Positions 37,003 to 44,764 of a DNA stretch of 64,000 nt are shown one piece after another. The stretch's first letter is position 1. Each line of letters starts with the position of its first letter. Source of the DNA: Microvirga ossetica (GTDB lineage: Bacteria > Pseudomonadota > Alphaproteobacteria > Rhizobiales > Beijerinckiaceae); assembly GCF_002741015.1 (NCBI RefSeq), contig NZ_CP016616.1, positions 3,505,501 to 3,569,500 on the forward strand, read 5' to 3'. Made by a program: the position numbers and the translations under genes. A model generated the notes under the pieces. It did not search any database, was not told the DNA's origin, and saw nothing but the letters and a program-made list of their open reading frames with translations.

Positions 37003-38871
37003 ATGGCTGCCGTCAGCGACACGATCGCCCCACTGCCGGATGCCGAAGAGGCGGTGACTCATCGCGTCGGTTCCCTGCTGGTCCGGCCGCTCGAGGTGGT
37101 GTCGGCGCTGCTTCTCTGCGTCATCATCGTCCTGCTTCTGGTCGGCGTCGCTTCGCGCTATGTCTTCTCCTATCCGGTCGTCTGGATCGACGAGGCCGCC
37201 TCGATCTCATTCCTCTGGCTCGCCATGCTCGGCGCCGCCATCGCCATCGATCGGAACGAGCATCTCAAGCTGACACTGTTTCTCGGGATGTTCCCCCGGA
37301 GAACCCAGGGCTTCATCCAGACCCTCGGCCTTGTCCTGACCGCGACGTTCCTGCTCGTCATGCTGCAGCCGGCCGTCGAATATGTGGAAGAGGAATGGTA
37401 CGTCACCTCCGCCGCCCTCAACATCCCCAACAGCTTCCGTGTCGCTGCCATCGCGTTCGGCATCTTCGCCATGCTGAGCTTCATCGTGGCGCAGGCGGTG
37501 AAGACATCGACCCTGCGCGACCTCGTCTTGTCCGTCGTGCTCGTCGCCGCCCTTGCCGGAGCGTTCTGGCTTCTGTCGCCCGCGCTGCTGCGGCTCGGCA
37601 ACATCAACATTCTCATCTTCCTCGTCGGTGTCGTGGCGCTATGCCTCGTCATGGGCGTCCCGATCGCCTTCTGCTTCGGCATCGGCACGCTCGCCTTCCT
37701 CGCCTTCAGCACCCGCGTTCCGATCTTCGTGATGATCGGCCGCATGGATGAGGGCATGTCGAGCATCATTCTTCTGTCGGTTCCGATCTTCGTCTTTCTC
37801 GGCTGCATCCTCGATGCGACCGGCATGGGCAAGGCCATCGTCGACTTCCTCGCCTCGCTCCTCGGCCACGTGCGCGCCGGCATGTCCTACGTGCTGCTCG
37901 GCTCGCTCTTCCTGGTCTCGGGCATTTCCGGCTCCAAGGTGTCGGACATGGCGACCGTCGCCCCGGCCCTGTTTCCGGAGATGAAGCGGCGCGGGCACCA
38001 GCCGCGCGAGATGATCGCGCTGCTCGCGACCGGTGCGGCGATGGCCGATACGGTTCCGCCGAGCATCGTCCTGATCGTGCTCGGCTCCGTCGCCGGCGTC
38101 TCCATCGCCGGCCTGTTCACGAGCGGCTTCGTGGTCGCCATGGTGCTGCTCGCGGTTCTGGCCGTCCTGGCGCGGATCAAGGCCGCCGGCGAGCATCTCG
38201 GCAACGTGCGCCGCGCCCCGCTCAAGGTCATCGGGCAGACGATGCTGATCGCAGCGCCCGCTTTGGTGCTGCCCTTCATCATCCGCAGCGCGGTCGGCGG
38301 CGGCGTCGCGACCGCGACGGAGGTGTCGACCATCGCGGTTCTTTACGCGCTCATCATCGGCATCTTCCTGTATGGCGGCATCGGGCCGCGCAAGTTCTAT
38401 CAGATGCTCGTCGAAACGGCGGCGCTCTCCGGCGCGATCCTGCTGATCCTCGGCACGGCGCTTGCCATGGCCTGGGCGCTGACCCAGACCGGCTTCGCGC
38501 AGCAGCTCGCAACCTTCATGGCGAGCCTGCCCGGCGGCTGGATCATCTTCATGGCAGTGACCATCGTGGTCTTCCTGCTTCTCGGCTGCGTGCTCGAGGG
38601 CCTGCCGGCCATCGTGCTGATGGCGCCGCTGATGTTTCCCATCGCGAAGAATCTCGGCATCAACGATATCCATTATTCCATGGTCGTCGTGACGGCGATG
38701 AACATCGGCCTGATGACGCCGCCCATCGGCATCGGATTCTATATCGCCTGCAAGATCGGCAACGTCTCGCCGGACGAAGCCATGGGGGCCATCTGGCCCT
38801 ACATCCTGGCACTGCTCGTCGGCCTCGTGCTGATCGCCGCGATCCCGGGAATCTCCACTGCCGTCCTGTGA
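37003..38871 (+). CDS. TRAP transporter permease, fused DctQ-DctM (4TM-12TM)
   Basis: A 622-residue membrane protein. Residues up to about 180 form a DctQ-like domain of four helices (VASRYVFSYPVVWIDEAASI, DRNEHLKLTLFL). The remainder is a DctM large subunit (GVPIAFCFGIGTLAF, ISGSKVSDMATVAPALFPEM, MADTVPPSIVLIVLGSVAG, MTPPIGIGFYIACKIGNVSP). Fusion of the two subunits is a known variant. The ribosome site TAGGGAGAGCA precedes ATG 37003. With the DctP protein it makes a complete secondary, ion-driven importer for a carboxylate or sugar acid. Confidence 0.92.
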   Translation: MAAVSDTIAPLPDAEEAVTHRVGSLLVRPLEVVSALLLCVIIVLLLVGVASRYVFSYPVVWIDEAASISFLWLAMLGAAIAIDRNEHLKLTLFLGMFPRRTQGFIQTLGLVLTATFLLVMLQPAVEYVEEEWYVTSAALNIPNSFRVAAIAFGIFAMLSFIVAQAVKTSTLRDLVLSVVLVAALAGAFWLLSPALLRLGNINILIFLVGVVALCLVMGVPIAFCFGIGTLAFLAFSTRVPIFVMIGRMDEGMSSIILLSVPIFVFLGCILDATGMGKAIVDFLASLLGHVRAGMSYVLLGSLFLVSGISGSKVSDMATVAPALFPEMKRRGHQPREMIALLATGAAMADTVPPSIVLIVLGSVAGVSIAGLFTSGFVVAMVLLAVLAVLARIKAAGEHLGNVRRAPLKVIGQTMLIAAPALVLPFIIRSAVGGGVATATEVSTIAVLYALIIGIFLYGGIGPRKFYQMLVETAALSGAILLILGTALAMAWALTQTGFAQQLATFMASLPGGWIIFMAVTIVVFLLLGCVLEGLPAIVLMAPLMFPIAKNLGINDIHYSMVVVTAMNIGLMTPPIGIGFYIACKIGNVSPDEAMGAIWPYILALLVGLVLIAAIPGISTAVL

Positions 38872-38926
38872 CACCGGAGCCCACCTTCAAAACCGTCCAC
38901 CAAAACAGCCACAAGGGAGAGAAGAC

Positions 38927-39937
38927 ATGACGATCTCACGCCGCACCCTGCTGCAGGGCACTGCCTCTGTCGCGATGGTCAGCACGTTCGGAGCCCGCGC
39001 CCAATCGGCCGAGTTCACCTACAAATACGCCAACAACCTTCCGGTCACGCATCCGATGAACCTGCGTGCGAAAGAGGCGGCTGACAAGATCAAGCAGGAG
39101 ACGAACGGACGGGTCGAGATCCAGATCTTTCCCAACAACCAGCTCGGCTCCGACACCGACATGTTGAGCCAGGTCAGGTCCGGCGGGGTGGAGTTCTTCA
39201 CGCTCTCGCCTCTGATCCTCTCCACCCTCGTGCCGAACGCATCGATCAGCGGCATCGGCTTCGCCTTCCCGAACTACGACACGGTCTGGAAGGCGATGGA
39301 CGGCGAGCTCGGCGCCTATGTGCGCGGTCAGATCACCAAAGCCAACCTCGTCGTGATGGACAAGATCTGGGACAACGGCTTCCGCCAGATCACCAGCTCC
39401 AACAAGCCGATCCAAACGCCCGACGATCTGAAAGGCTTCAAGATCCGCGTGCCGGTGAGCCCACTCTGGACCTCGATGTTCAGCGCCTTCGGCTCGGCGC
39501 CGGCCAGCATCAACTTCGCCGAGGTCTATACCGCGCTGCAGACCAAGGTGGTCGACGGCCAGGAGAATCCGCTGGCGATCGTCTCCACCGCGAAGCTGTT
39601 CGAAGTGCAGAAATTCGTCTCCATGACCAACCACATGTGGGACGGCTTCTGGTTCCTGGCCAACCGCCGCGCCTGGGAGCGCCTGCCGGAGGATCTGCGC
39701 GCCGTCGTGGCGAAGCACCTCAATGCCTCGGCCGTCGAGGAGCGCGCCGATGTGGCGAAGCTCAATGCGACCGTCAAAGGCGAGCTCACCACCAAGGGCA
39801 TGCAGTTCAACGACCCGGATCCGGCTCTCTTCCGCGAGACGCTGCGCAAGGCCGGCTTCTATGCCGAGTGGAAGAAGAAGTACGGCGACGAAGCCTGGGC
39901 GATCCTCGAGAAGTCCGTGGGCAGCAGCCTGAGCTGA
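38927..39937 (+). CDS. TRAP transporter substrate-binding protein, DctP family
   Basis: A 336-residue periplasmic protein. The N-terminus MTISRRTLLQGTASVAMV has a twin-arginine motif (SRRTLL), so export may be by Tat. DctP landmarks include HPMNLRAKEAADKIKQETNG, IFPNNQLGSDTDMLSQVRSG, and the carboxylate-binding region LKGFKIRVPVSP. It starts 55 bp after the DctQM gene. The conserved arginine in the KIRVP segment suggests a carboxylate ligand. The ligand itself is unknown. Confidence 0.9.
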   Translation: MTISRRTLLQGTASVAMVSTFGARAQSAEFTYKYANNLPVTHPMNLRAKEAADKIKQETNGRVEIQIFPNNQLGSDTDMLSQVRSGGVEFFTLSPLILSTLVPNASISGIGFAFPNYDTVWKAMDGELGAYVRGQITKANLVVMDKIWDNGFRQITSSNKPIQTPDDLKGFKIRVPVSPLWTSMFSAFGSAPASINFAEVYTALQTKVVDGQENPLAIVSTAKLFEVQKFVSMTNHMWDGFWFLANRRAWERLPEDLRAVVAKHLNASAVEERADVAKLNATVKGELTTKGMQFNDPDPALFRETLRKAGFYAEWKKKYGDEAWAILEKSVGSSLS

Positions 39938-39965
39938 TCGGCTTCCCATCAATCGCCAGAAACAC

Positions 39966-39982
39966 GCGCCGGATTGCGGCGC
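39966..39982 (+). terminator. Intercistronic stem-loop after dctP
   Basis: Perfect 6-bp stem GCGCCG / CGGCGC with a 5-nt loop, 28 bp after the dctP stop and abutting the SDR ribosome site. It may protect the dctP message or damp translation of the SDR. No T-run. Confidence 0.45.
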
Positions 39983-39993
39983 TGGAGACAGTC

Positions 39994-40797
39994 ATGGTCG
40001 ACCGTCTGAAGGGAAGAACGGCCATCGTGTTCGGAGCCGGTTCCTCAGGACCCGGTTGGGGTAACGGCAAGGCGGCGGCGGTGGCCTATGCGCGCGAGGG
40101 CGCGCGGGTAGTCTGCGTCGATCTCGTGCGCGAAACGGCGGAGGAAACCGCCGCCATCATCGCGAACGAAAGTGGACAGGCGATCGCGGTCGCGGCGGAC
40201 GTCACCGATAATGCCTCCGTCGAAGCGGCGGTCGCGCAGGCAATCGCGCATTTCGGCAGCATCGATATTTTGCACAACAATGTGGGCGTGACCCATATGG
40301 GCGGCCCGGTCGAGCTGACCGATGAGCAGTTCGAGGCCGCAGTGAAGCTCAATCTCGGTCCCGTCTACCGCACGGCGAAGGCCGTCATTCCGCACATGCT
40401 GCGGCAGGGCGGGGGCGCCATCGTCAATATCTCGTCGCTGGCCGCGATCCGTTGGACCGGCTATCCCTATTTCGCCTATTACGCCACCAAGGCGGCCGTG
40501 AACCAGGCCACGGTGGCGCTCGCCATGCAATATGCCCGCCAAGGCATAAGGGCGAATTGCATCATGCCCGGCCTCATCGACACGCCGCTGATCTACCGCC
40601 AGATCTCCGGGCAATATGCGTCGGTGGAGGAGATGGTGGCGGCCCGCAACGCGGCGGTGCCGGTCGGGCGCATGGGAACGGCCTGGGATGTCGCCAATGC
40701 CGCGGTGTTCCTCGCATCCGACGAGGCGCAGTTCATCACCGGAATCTGCCTCCCCGTGGACGGCGGACAGAGCTGCGCGGTCTCCGAGTTCCGCTAA
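39994..40797 (+). CDS. Short-chain dehydrogenase/reductase with unusual glycine motif
   Basis: A 267-residue SDR. The cofactor loop reads VFGAGSSGPGWGNGKAAAVA, longer and more glycine-rich than the classical TGxxxGIG. Downstream elements are standard: HNNVGVTHMGG, NISSLAAIRWTGYP, YYATKAAVNQ (Tyr-xxx-Lys) and LPVDGGQSCAV. The start is MVDRLKG at 39994 with GGAGA upstream; the frame is open further 5' within dctP but unrelated. It lies between the TRAP binding protein and the PCC gene and probably oxidises the imported compound or its product. Confidence 0.85.
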   Translation: MVDRLKGRTAIVFGAGSSGPGWGNGKAAAVAYAREGARVVCVDLVRETAEETAAIIANESGQAIAVAADVTDNASVEAAVAQAIAHFGSIDILHNNVGVTHMGGPVELTDEQFEAAVKLNLGPVYRTAKAVIPHMLRQGGGAIVNISSLAAIRWTGYPYFAYYATKAAVNQATVALAMQYARQGIRANCIMPGLIDTPLIYRQISGQYASVEEMVAARNAAVPVGRMGTAWDVANAAVFLASDEAQFITGICLPVDGGQSCAVSEFR

Positions 40798-40812
40798 CGG
40801 ATCGAGCGCTTC

Positions 40813-41667
40813 ATGAGACGCATTCAACATCCAGGCCCGCCTGCACCGGAGCGCGTCGCTGCGGTCGCAGGCTCCGGCGTTCCACTGCGCTTCGTGCTGC
40901 AGCCCGGCCGCATGGTGGACGAGGCAGTTGCCGAGGGCATGAGGGCTGCAGGCTGCATCGGCGGCTTCGTGACGTTCCGGGGTGGCCGATGCGAGCCTTT
41001 TCGCTATGTGATGCCGGCGGCGTCCGCCGATCCGCGCTACGCCGCCTGGTATAGCGAGACCTATGAGCCGGCAGGGCCCGTCGACGTGACGCGCGCCTGC
41101 GCCATCGTCGGCATTCGCGAGGGAAAGACCTTTCTGCATTGTCACGGCCTCTGGCATACGGCCGACGGACTAAGGGCGGGACATATGCTCGCTCCTTTGA
41201 CGATTGTGGCCGAACCGATCGAGGTCACAGGCATCGGCTTCACCGATGCCACCTTCGAGGCGATGCCGGATGCAGAGACGAATTTTACCCTCTTCGAGCC
41301 GGTTCCGACCGCTCGGGATGGCCATGGAACCGCGGGGCCTCGGATGCTGCTCGCCAAGGTGCGTCCCAACGAGGATATCGATCTTGCCATCGAGGAGATC
41401 TGCCGGAGGCAGGGCTTGGCTGCGGCCAATGTCTACGGCATCGGAAGCCTGAACGGCGTGCGCTTTGCCGATGGCAGCAAGGTTGACTCGTATGCGACCG
41501 AGGTCCTGATCCAAAGCGGCCGCGTGTCGAACATCGACGGCCGGCCGCACTCCAAGCTCGTCATCGATGTCGTCGACATGGACGGCGGCATCCATTCCGG
41601 CGAACTGCTGCGCGGCGACAATCCCGTCTGCGTCACGTTCGAGCTCGTGATCGAGGCGGCCGCCTAG
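40813..41667 (+). CDS. Tandem PCC/DUF296-domain protein
   Basis: A 284-residue protein with two PCC (DUF296, PF03479) domains. The first (about 20-140) has FLHCHGLWH and LRAGHML, matching the histidine cluster thought to bind metal. The second (about 165-282) has the same order of elements (NVYGIGSLNGVRF, then VVDMDGGIHSGELLRGDNPV) but lacks the HxH and the glycine-histidine pair. PCC domains in bacteria are mostly of unknown function; single-domain ones are annotated as DNA-binding by analogy with plant AHL proteins. Here the operon context points to an enzyme or metabolite-binding role. It follows the SDR by 15 bp. Confidence 0.7.
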   Translation: MRRIQHPGPPAPERVAAVAGSGVPLRFVLQPGRMVDEAVAEGMRAAGCIGGFVTFRGGRCEPFRYVMPAASADPRYAAWYSETYEPAGPVDVTRACAIVGIREGKTFLHCHGLWHTADGLRAGHMLAPLTIVAEPIEVTGIGFTDATFEAMPDAETNFTLFEPVPTARDGHGTAGPRMLLAKVRPNEDIDLAIEEICRRQGLAAANVYGIGSLNGVRFADGSKVDSYATEVLIQSGRVSNIDGRPHSKLVIDVVDMDGGIHSGELLRGDNPVCVTFELVIEAAA

Positions 41668-41686
41668 CGCATCGTGCGGACCCAGT

Positions 41687-41751
41687 GGGCCGCGTCAGCG
41701 ACCCGAAGGGCCACGTCAGTGAAAACTGGATCCGGTTTTCTGCTCTGACGT
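41687..41751. repeat. Compound palindrome and direct repeat between convergent genes
   Basis: Two copies of GGGCC(G/A)CGTCAG(C/T)GA start 21 bp apart (41687 and 41708). The second copy forms the left arm of a 39-nt inverted repeat: ACGTCAG / CTGACGT outside, GAAAAC-TGGATCCG-GTTTTC inside. The right arm ends on the last base of the arginase stop. The gap lies between convergent genes, so a bidirectional terminator or a dispersed genomic repeat are the main options. Confidence 0.5.
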
Positions 41752-42701
41752 CAGCCCATCTTCGGCGTATGGCTGAAGCTCTGGGTCGGGCGGTCGAGAA
41801 CGCGTCGCCCCATGAGGCTGGCGACGAGGTCGACCATGAGCAGCGCCGTGCGGCCGCGCTCATCGAGAAACGGATTGAGCTCGACCAGATCGAGGCTTGT
41901 CACGAGGCCGCTGTCGTGGAGGATTTCCATGATGAGATGCGCCTCCCGGAACGTCGCGCCGCCGGGAACGGTGGTGCCGACGCCCGGCGCGATGGCGGGA
42001 TCGAGAAAATCGACGTCGAAGCTGACATGCAGGATGCCGTCCGCGTCCGCGACCCGCTTCAGGAATGCGTTGAGAAGCGACACGACCCCGTTCTCGTCGA
42101 TGGCTCTCATGTCGTGGATCGTCACGCCTGCGTTCTTCAGCGCGGCGCGCTCCGCAGGATCGACGCTGCGGATGCCCATCATGCACACGTTCTGCGGCTT
42201 GAGCGCCGCGGCAAGCGCCGGAAAATAGCCCTCGAAGCCATCGAGGCCCGTGGCATAGGCCATGGGCACCCCGTGCAGGTTGCCGCTCGTCGTCGTCGCG
42301 AGGGTGTGGAAGTCCGGATGCGAATCGAGCCACAGAACGAACAGCTCGCGATTGTCCTCCGCGGCGCGGCGGGCAAGGCCGGTCATCGAGCCGGCCGAAA
42401 GGCTGTGATCGCCTCCGATGAAGATCGGGATGCCGTCACCGCTGGCGTCATAGGCTGCCTCCGCGATGGCTTCGGTCCAGGCGACCGTCTCCGGCAGAGC
42501 CCTGACGGCGGCGTTGGGGTGCCGAAGATCCTTGCGCGGCTTGGGGACGATGTTGCCCCGATCCTCCACTTCATAGCCGAGGCTGCGCAGCTCGGTCAGC
42601 AGACCGGCGGTGCGAAAGGCGCTCGGACCCATATCGCAGCCGAGCCGGCCTGCGCCCTCCTGAACCGGGGCGCCCAGGACAATACAGGGCTTCGATGTCA
42701 T
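41751..42701 (-). CDS. rocF: Arginase
   Basis: A 316-residue ureohydrolase that splits arginine into ornithine and urea. Mn-ligand motifs are GGDHSLSAGSM, LWLDSHPDFHTL (DxHxD) and SFDVDFLDPAIAPG. The start MTSKPCIVLGAP at 42701 directly follows the strong ribosome site GGAGGGAGGG; a longer frame upstream overlaps it. GNLHGVPMAY and GTTVPGGATFREAH are also typical of arginase rather than agmatinase. Monocistronic as far as can be seen; no ornithine genes are adjacent. Confidence 0.9.
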   Translation of the reverse strand: MTSKPCIVLGAPVQEGAGRLGCDMGPSAFRTAGLLTELRSLGYEVEDRGNIVPKPRKDLRHPNAAVRALPETVAWTEAIAEAAYDASGDGIPIFIGGDHSLSAGSMTGLARRAAEDNRELFVLWLDSHPDFHTLATTTSGNLHGVPMAYATGLDGFEGYFPALAAALKPQNVCMMGIRSVDPAERAALKNAGVTIHDMRAIDENGVVSLLNAFLKRVADADGILHVSFDVDFLDPAIAPGVGTTVPGGATFREAHLIMEILHDSGLVTSLDLVELNPFLDERGRTALLMVDLVASLMGRRVLDRPTQSFSHTPKMG

Positions 42702-42846
42702 TCTACCCTCCCTCCGAAGCCGTCCGCCGAAGCGGAGTCGCGGCATATGAAGCAAGGTCGTGTAGCAGAAAGATCGGCCGATGCTCCAGCCCCGGCAGAG
42801 TTCGAGTCTGCGTCAGGCATCGATGGAACGTACGGCGCCTGCCATT

Positions 42847-43290
42847 CTATGACTTTGCGGGGCGATCCATATTGCGGGGCTGGATTCTTACCCGACCGTG
42901 TCCGAGAGCATCCTTTGGACCTGAGGAGGCCGGCTGCATGAGCGTTTCCTCCTCTTCCGCCGCTTCGCTGTCGAGCCATCCCTCCGAGCGCCAGGATTCC
43001 CGCTGCTCGTCCAGGTCGAGCACGCCTTCCTGGTCCAGGATGGCGACGGCCTTGCCGACATCGGCATCGCCGCACCGCACGATGACGACCGATCCTCCGC
43101 GGATGACGCCTTCCGCGTAAGCATAGGCATCGGTTCGCGACACGCCGAGATCCTCCAGAAGGGGAGGGAGATTGTGCGGTGTCGACCAGATGTCGATCTC
43201 GTCCTTCGGGATACCCGCCTGTTCCAGATGCTTCGCTGCAGAGGCCGCATGCTGGTCAGTGTGGAAAAGAGACGTGACTGTCTTGGTCAT
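42847..43290 (-). CDS. Small protein resembling general stress protein 17M domain
   Basis: A 147-residue acidic protein. The N-terminal half (TVTSLFHTDQHAASAAKHLE, then RGGSVVIVRCGDADVGKAVA) resembles the ferredoxin-like fold annotated as heat-induced/general stress 17M. The C-terminal part is low-complexity acidic (EAAEEEE) and Pro/Gly-rich, probably disordered. The start is MTKTVTSLF at 43290, with GGAGATC upstream. No operon partner is evident. The family call is tentative. Confidence 0.6.
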   Translation of the reverse strand: MTKTVTSLFHTDQHAASAAKHLEQAGIPKDEIDIWSTPHNLPPLLEDLGVSRTDAYAYAEGVIRGGSVVIVRCGDADVGKAVAILDQEGVLDLDEQRESWRSEGWLDSEAAEEEETLMQPASSGPKDALGHGRVRIQPRNMDRPAKS

Positions 43291-43365
43291 CGGGATCTCC
43301 TGCAAGGACGCGCGATATCGAATTCGCCTGCGAAGAGCTGGGCCGGTTCCTGCGCCGCCAATCTA

Positions 43366-44001
43366 TCACGGTGCGCCTGTGGCGGCCATCGGCGCCTGCG
43401 TCTGTGGTGGCGACGAAGGTTTTTCGGACAGGCTTGGATTCTCACTCGCTCTGACTCTCGGTCCCGAGCCGCCGGCCATGATCCCCGTCGTCAGCGGATC
43501 GAAGCTGGTCAGGCGGCTGTAGCGTTTCGGCGCTCCGGATTCGCCCCCGAGCGCTATTCCGATGGGGTCGGTGCCGGTGATGTCGATCCTCGTGTTCTCC
43601 AGCCCTTCCGCGAGAACGAGCCTGAAGAGCAGTTCGGCATTTCTCGGTGCAAGGCGGACGCAGCCATGGGAGGCCGGCTGGCCTAACCGGCCAATGATGT
43701 TGCTCCCATGGATGGCATGCCCGGCATCGGTGAAAAAGATCGAATGCGGCATCGGCGCATTGTCCCATTCGCGGGAATAATGCTGCCTTGCCAGCCGCGA
43801 GGGCATGAAGGCACCGGTCGGCGTGGCATAGTCTTCCAGGCCCGTCGAGACCGGCCACGAATATCGCTCGATGCCGTCGACCGTCACGGTCATGCGCTGG
43901 ATATTCTTGTCGACCGTGATCCGCACCTCCGCTGCTGTGGCAGCGGACAGAGTCGCAAGGAAAGCGATGACAGCAACCACAGACGAGCTTGCCCTGCACA
44001 T
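43366..44001 (-). CDS. L,D-transpeptidase (YkuD/ErfK family)
   Basis: A 211-residue secreted or periplasmic enzyme. Signal peptide MCRASSSVVAVIAFLATLSA ends near ATAA. The YkuD catalytic core is intact: HAIHGSN and ASHGCVRLAPRN, with the nucleophilic cysteine in SHGCVR. It cross-links peptidoglycan at meso-diaminopimelate residues or attaches proteins to it. The C-terminal tail (residues after about 175) is Pro/Ser-rich and likely flexible. I prefer ATG 44001 with GGAGA upstream to a GTG seven codons earlier. Confidence 0.88.
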   Translation of the reverse strand: MCRASSSVVAVIAFLATLSAATAAEVRITVDKNIQRMTVTVDGIERYSWPVSTGLEDYATPTGAFMPSRLARQHYSREWDNAPMPHSIFFTDAGHAIHGSNIIGRLGQPASHGCVRLAPRNAELLFRLVLAEGLENTRIDITGTDPIGIALGGESGAPKRYSRLTSFDPLTTGIMAGGSGPRVRASENPSLSEKPSSPPQTQAPMAATGAP

Positions 44002-44270
44002 CGGCCGATCTCCGCCCCGCACATGATGAGAAGATGACGGCTGATTAAGGCTAAGGTTCCATATGCCTCGCTGACTATGATTGTTCGCACCTCTTCATCC
44101 GGGCTGAACGGCGCGGAGGAATCCAAGTTCAACGGATCTTGGCCCAGGCTGACGACCTTTGGCTGTCGCACATCAAATGGCACCTGGCATCGTCTGTCAG
44201 GAACGAAGTATCATTGATGTGCCATCGGCAGGGTCGGTGGTATCTGTGCGTCGATCAGGCCTGGAAATGC

Positions 44271-44705
44271 CTATCGAACCTCGAAGATTGTCTCGAGGCG
44301 GCTGAGGGCCGATAGGAGATGGGCGGCGTCCGGCCCGAGTCGGTCGAGGATCTGCTTCTCGAAGGCTAGGGCCTTGGGCACGATGTCGTTGTAGACCTTG
44401 CGGCCTTGCGTAGTCAGGGACAGAATCTCCTCGCGCCGGTCCTCCTCGCTCTCGCGGCGGGTCAGCCAGCGCCGCTCCTCCAATGCTCTCACGGCCCGGC
44501 TGACCTTGGTTTTGTGCATGGAGGAGTGCCGTCCGATCTCCTTAGCGCTGATCTTCTCGGATTGGCCAAGCGTCGCCAGAACGCGCCATTCCGGGATGGT
44601 GAGGTCGTGATGCGGACCGTAGACGGAGCGGAAATCCTGGGAGACCGCAGCCGCGATCCTGTTCAGGCGGTAGGGCAGGAAGGCTTCGAGCGCGAGATCG
44701 GCCAT
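44271..44705 (-). CDS. MarR-family transcriptional regulator
   Basis: A 144-residue regulator. Winged HTH is visible in WRVLATLGQSEKISAKEIGR, MHKTKVSRAVRALEERRWLT and the wing RRESEEDRREEILSLT. The start is MADLALEAFLPY at 44705; the frame extends to a TTG at 44747, but that part overlaps the operator-like repeat. It is divergent from hmgA across 59 bp, the usual position for the repressor of homogentisate catabolism. The ligand, perhaps homogentisate or a fumarylacetoacetate-pathway compound, is inferred. Confidence 0.87.
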   Translation of the reverse strand: MADLALEAFLPYRLNRIAAAVSQDFRSVYGPHHDLTIPEWRVLATLGQSEKISAKEIGRHSSMHKTKVSRAVRALEERRWLTRRESEEDRREEILSLTTQGRKVYNDIVPKALAFEKQILDRLGPDAAHLLSALSRLETIFEVR

Positions 44706-44712
44706 GATGTTG

Positions 44713-44747
44713 TTGGTTACAAAATCGACAGTTACATTCGTGACCAA
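44713..44747. promoter_or_regulatory. Candidate MarR operator in marR/hmgA promoter
   Basis: Inverted repeat TTGGTTAC (44713-44720) / GTGACCAA (44740-44747), one mismatch, with GTTACA also directly repeated at 44716 and 44731. The 59-bp divergent region must hold both promoters, so bound MarR would block both genes. Confidence 0.5.
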
Positions 44748-44764
44748 TTATGGAGGTCATGCCC

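Noticed and set aside
42702..42846. Possible gene in the arginase upstream gap
   Set aside because: Short frames only; the arginase start with its strong ribosome site explains the left edge and nothing else is supported.
44706..44747. TTG-initiated extension of the MarR protein
   Set aside because: It has no ribosome site and coincides with the operator-like repeat; MADLALEAF at 44705 is better.
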